Shown: piece after piece, positions 61,338 through 64,000 of the stretch
Layout: the number at the start of each line of letters is the position of its first letter
Position numbering within the stretch: the stretch's first letter is position 1
Source: Deltaproteobacteria bacterium
GTDB taxonomy: Bacteria > Myxococcota_A > UBA9160 > SZUA-336
Direction of reading: 5' to 3'
DNA: 64,000 bases
NCBI GenBank assembly: GCA_029261895.1
Contig: JAJDAK010000001.1
Location: forward strand, 1-64,000
Position numbers and translations under genes: made by a program
The notes under the pieces: generated by a model
What the model was told of the DNA's origin: nothing
Database searches by the model: none
What the model saw: only the letters and a program-made list of their open reading frames with translations

Positions 61338-62336
61338 TCAGAAATTACCGCGTGGCACCTGCACCGTACCCTGCCGAATTTCTTTTGCGAGCGCGTCCGC
61401 TGCGTCTCGAACACCTGCGGGAAGCTCTGCAGCCAGTGCCTCGTTCCAGTCAACTTTAACGACATCGTCACGCAATCCAAAACGAATCGAGCGCGACCAG
61501 AACTGTTCGCTCTCCACTTCGCGCGCCACCAGGAGCAGCGCCCGCGGAATATCCAATATCGCCGAGGCCAGCACGGACTGCGGGGCCAAATCGTTCTGAT
61601 TTCGATTTGTGCCAAAGACCAAAACGCCGTCCGATTCTTTTGCAGCTTGAAAGAATCCGTGCGCGGCTTCGTTCGCGTTGTGAATCAACACATCGACACC
61701 TTCAGCGATCTGCGCCAGGGTCGCTTCTCGCGCGGCTGCAACATCGGTCCAGTTACCAATGTATGAACTTCTGTAATTCACCCGCCTTGGCGCACGTTTG
61801 GCTCCCTCGCGGAACGCGAGAAACGTGCTCTCCACCGATGGTATTTTGATCCCGCCGATCGCACCGATCTTCGCGCGTCTCGAAATCGAGCCCGCGACGA
61901 ACCCGAGCACATAGGTCGCCTGTTCGAGCTCGAATACGATGGGCGACACGTTCGGCCGAATCGTATTACCGCTGGTGGTGATAAAGACCGTGTCGGGAAA
62001 CTTACGTCCTACCTTGGCCGCTGCATCCTGATATTCGAAACCATGACCGAAAACCAAGTCGAATCCACGCGCCGCAAAATCCCGGAAAGCCGCCTCAAAA
62101 TCCTGAGGCGTTCGAGTTTCCTGGTGGGCGATTTCAGCACCGAGTTCCTTTTCGATACGGAGCAGCCCCTCATAGGCACTTTGGTTCCAGCCGGCATCGC
62201 GGATCGATCCCGGGGTCGCGAGCGCAACCTTGAAACCCGCCTCCGAAGTCGAGTCGGAACCGGATTGGCAGCCAAGAAACAATCCGGCCATCACCACGGC
62301 AAAGCCGTACATCAGGTGTTTCACCGCGCGTAGCAT
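61338..62336 (-). CDS. BMP-family substrate-binding lipoprotein
   Basis: This 332-aa lipoprotein has a lipobox LFLGC and the basic-membrane-protein (Bmp/PnrA) fold: FKVALATPGSIRDAGWNQSAYEGL, FEYQDAAAKVGRKFPDTVFITTSG, ATYVLGFVAGSISRRAKIGAIGG and DVLIHNANEAAHGF. It binds nucleosides or similar ligands for the ABC importer. ATG 62336 begins the signal; a GTG at 62324 is the alternative, with a TATGCT box 7 nt upstream. Confidence 0.85.
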   Translation of the reverse strand: MLRAVKHLMYGFAVVMAGLFLGCQSGSDSTSEAGFKVALATPGSIRDAGWNQSAYEGLLRIEKELGAEIAHQETRTPQDFEAAFRDFAARGFDLVFGHGFEYQDAAAKVGRKFPDTVFITTSGNTIRPNVSPIVFELEQATYVLGFVAGSISRRAKIGAIGGIKIPSVESTFLAFREGAKRAPRRVNYRSSYIGNWTDVAAAREATLAQIAEGVDVLIHNANEAAHGFFQAAKESDGVLVFGTNRNQNDLAPQSVLASAILDIPRALLLVAREVESEQFWSRSIRFGLRDDVVKVDWNEALAAELPAGVRDAADALAKEIRQGTVQVPRGNF

Positions 62337-62352
62337 ATACTCTGCCGCCACG
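62325..62352. promoter_or_regulatory. Overlapping divergent promoters of BMP and HAD genes
   Basis: On the plus strand TATACT (62336-62341) lies 11 nt before the HAD ATG (62353). On the minus strand TATGCT (rc of 62332-62337) lies 7 nt before a BMP GTG (62324). The two -10 boxes overlap by 2 nt, so the polymerases would exclude each other. No -35 is convincing. Confidence 0.4.
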
Positions 62353-63108
62353 ATGTCGACTTCTACGGACCCAATCCTCGATACGACCGCGACTTTTGAC
62401 TCTGTGACGTTTGATTGTTGGGGCACGTTGATCTACGAGGTGGACGGATCCGCAGGCAAGCGAGCACGCGCTGCGATCTTCGCCGAAGCAGCCCAACACT
62501 ACGGACGCGACATCGATGAGGCGGAAGCCGCCGCGATACTCGCACGGGGCTGGGATCGCCATTGGGCGTTCGCAGCGCAAGGTCGCGTCACCGATAGTTT
62601 CGATATGGCGACATGGGCCCTGCAGGCATTGGATCTCGACCGGCCGGAGCGGCGATGGAAACTCGGTCATACCCTGGGTTCAGCATCGCTCCAGCAGGAA
62701 ATCGTGCCGCTCGCAGGCGCCGCCGAAACCCTGGAAGCGCTGGCAAGGCAGGGCACGCGAATCGCGCTGATTTGCGATACCGGTTTCAGTCCCGGTTACG
62801 TCGTGAGAGAAATCCTCGATCGTCACGGCCTGTTGAAACATCTAGAGGTTCAGATTTTTTCAAATGAAACCGGTATTCCCAAGCCGAACATCCGCGCGTT
62901 TCACTCGGCCCTCAGCGCGTTAGGCGTTGACCCTTGCAAGTCCGCGCACGTGGGCGACCGACTCGCGACCGATATCCTGGGTGGGCAACGCGTTGGAATG
63001 AGCACAATCCGCATCAAGGAGCAGCTCGACGATCCAGCCGATCTGCCTGACGCCAATCACGTGGTACATGATCATCTGGAGCTGCAGACCTTACTCGGCT
63101 TGCGTTAG
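62353..63108 (+). CDS. HAD-superfamily hydrolase
   Basis: This 251-aa hydrolase has the haloacid-dehalogenase core: FDCWGTLIYEVDG (nucleophile Asp; Trp in place of the second Asp), LICDTGFSPGYVVREILDRHG, SNETGIPKPNIRAF and HVGDRLATDILGG. The FDxxGTL form is like 2-haloacid dehalogenases or pyrimidine-nucleotidase-like phosphatases. Next to a nucleoside-type importer, a nucleotide phosphatase role is possible. It overlaps the convergent oxidoreductase by 18 nt. Confidence 0.82.
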   Translation: MSTSTDPILDTTATFDSVTFDCWGTLIYEVDGSAGKRARAAIFAEAAQHYGRDIDEAEAAAILARGWDRHWAFAAQGRVTDSFDMATWALQALDLDRPERRWKLGHTLGSASLQQEIVPLAGAAETLEALARQGTRIALICDTGFSPGYVVREILDRHGLLKHLEVQIFSNETGIPKPNIRAFHSALSALGVDPCKSAHVGDRLATDILGGQRVGMSTIRIKEQLDDPADLPDANHVVHDHLELQTLLGLR

Positions 63109-63948
63109 CCGCTCGATCGCTTCCACCAATTCAAGAACGTGAAGCACGCGTACGTCGTCAACATACGATTGCTGCGTTCCCTGAATACGCCCCAGAAAAA
63201 CCTCGAGATCCTGCTGGAACAACCCTTTGGAGTTCGCGGCTTCGGGATTACCAAGCGCACCGCGCGCGCATTCAAAGTCCCAATCTGTGCTTCTCGAAAC
63301 ATCCGGGCCTCGCTGTTCTTCCAGGATCGCGGTACCCCCCGAAAGGAAACGCAGCTCCACCTGGAGCTGATACTCGGAACCGTCGGATTTCAAATCTGCG
63401 TCCGTCACTTCGGCCTTGCCAAAAAGGTCCACCAAGCGGTGTAGGCGTGCGATCGCCCGAAGCGCCGGGGATCCGGCCAGCGAGGTGTCGCCAATCCACC
63501 CCTTGCTACCCCCCGTAAAGCGCAGGCAGCCGGACCGCAACGTGCCCATGCGTGCTACCTGGCCCCGTTGTTCGAGCTGGCTGGGCGAGAGCAACTCAAT
63601 ATGTTCGACGTGAAGCACCCGATCGCCAGTCCGCGCGCGCTCGAAGAGCACCTCCGCTTCTGCCCTCGAAGCCGCGAGCGGAAACTCCACGGCTACATGC
63701 TTTCCAGCGTCCAGACAGCGGGCCACAGTTTCGGCATGGAGCAGATTGGGTGTACAGACCAGCACAGCGTCCAGCGTCGGCTCGGCCAGCATCGAAGCCA
63801 AGTCCGCCGCCCCGGGCTCGCGCCTCACCACGCCAGCAAGCGCGACGCCCGAAAGTGCCTCGATCGCACGCGCTCGAGCCTGCCCGGCCCGGCCGAAGCC
63901 GACGATGGCCAAACGAAGATCTTGCGGATTCGCTACTGCGACAGTCAT
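63091..63948 (-). CDS. Gfo/Idh/MocA-family oxidoreductase, biliverdin-reductase-like
   Basis: This 285-aa NAD(P)-binding oxidoreductase starts with a Rossmann fold, RLAIVGFGRAGQARARAIE. The next motifs, DAVLVCTPNLLHAETVARCL, GKHVAVEFPLAASRAEAEVLF and RVLHVEHIELLS, match biliverdin reductase, where the EKP lysine of ordinary Gfo/Idh enzymes is missing (here EFP). BvdR reduces biliverdin to bilirubin. The assignment is by pattern only. No haem oxygenase gene is in view. Confidence 0.6.
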   Translation of the reverse strand: MTVAVANPQDLRLAIVGFGRAGQARARAIEALSGVALAGVVRREPGAADLASMLAEPTLDAVLVCTPNLLHAETVARCLDAGKHVAVEFPLAASRAEAEVLFERARTGDRVLHVEHIELLSPSQLEQRGQVARMGTLRSGCLRFTGGSKGWIGDTSLAGSPALRAIARLHRLVDLFGKAEVTDADLKSDGSEYQLQVELRFLSGGTAILEEQRGPDVSRSTDWDFECARGALGNPEAANSKGLFQQDLEVFLGRIQGTQQSYVDDVRVLHVLELVEAIERLTQAE

Positions 63949-63988
63949 CTGCCTGCTAGTATGCCTCTTCAGCGATTCTGTGGAGGGG

Positions 63989-64000
63989 ATGGCGATGGCA
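63989..64000 (+). CDS. Start of a gene cut by the window edge
   Basis: GGAGGGG at 63982-63988 is followed directly by ATG GCG ATG GCA, running off the window. An earlier ATG at 63961 in another frame is possible. Only four codons are visible, so the product cannot be named. Confidence 0.35.

Overview
The window reads as chromosome of an uncultured Gram-negative bacterium with moderately high GC and about 70 tightly packed genes. Outer-membrane and LPS functions (BamE-like lipoprotein, RND efflux pump, HldD, several lipoproteins) and a class-A RNase P RNA fit a proteobacterial-grade lineage. F420-type luciferase-like oxidoreductase, DUF3617, NTF2-like and secreted cysteine-rich helical proteins are the mix I associate with 'deltaproteobacterial' groups (Myxococcota or Binatota-like). 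That placement is an inference. I found no phage, transposon, CRISPR array, tRNA or rRNA.

Layout. 0-4.9 kb (minus): DUF3617 protein, an AAA+-VWA protein, a MoxR ATPase, ndk and a tiny membrane protein, preceded by a methyltransferase. 5-8.2 kb: luciferase-like oxidoreductase, NTF2-like protein, BamE-like lipoprotein, a membrane protein and a kappa-GST-like isomerase. 8.2-15.1 kb: RND pump and adaptor divergent from a TetR regulator, a diiron ferritin-like oxygenase and a histidine phosphatase with an unusual start. 15.1-20.3 kb: cysteine-rich secreted protein, a small regulator-ferredoxin operon, recQ, a CysQ-like phosphatase and an exonuclease. 20.3-24.7 kb: feoA-feoB-GH84 under a perfect Fur palindrome, divergent from a toxin-antitoxin-like pair. 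24.7-28 kb: frdABCD. 28-32 kb: isomerase, lipoprotein, kinase/hydrolase fusion, isoprenylcysteine methyltransferase-like protein and ECF sigma factor. 32-39 kb: lipoprotein, ppdK, recO, mgtE, RodZ-like and PilF-like proteins. 39-44.3 kb: icd-mdh-sucC-sucD-pfkB. 44.3-49.2 kb: secreted PQQ dehydrogenase, secreted amidohydrolase, ThrH and a divergent secreted hydrolase. 49.2-49.7 kb: rnpB. 49.7-58 kb: GST, tesB, phytanoyl-CoA dioxygenase, hldD, hsp20, CDGSH protein, M20 peptidase, UbiA prenyltransferase and GH20. 58-64 kb: BMP-type ABC importer, HAD hydrolase and a biliverdin-reductase-like oxidoreductase.

How it fits together: the icd-mdh-sucCD operon and frdABCD supply much of a TCA cycle. FeoAB imports ferrous iron, feeding the Fe-S and diiron proteins. 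Genes are commonly joined by 1-4 nt overlaps with ATG, GTG or TTG starts. Several genes lack a Shine-Dalgarno and have a -10 box 6-7 nt before the start codon, suggesting leaderless transcripts. The most unusual items are an RHH regulator with a CPLCHGTG motif coupled to a ferredoxin and preceded by a three-half-site operator, a kinase fused to a nucleophile-less hydrolase, a GH84 enzyme inside the Fur-controlled feo operon, and two genes whose best start codon is not ATG, GTG or TTG.
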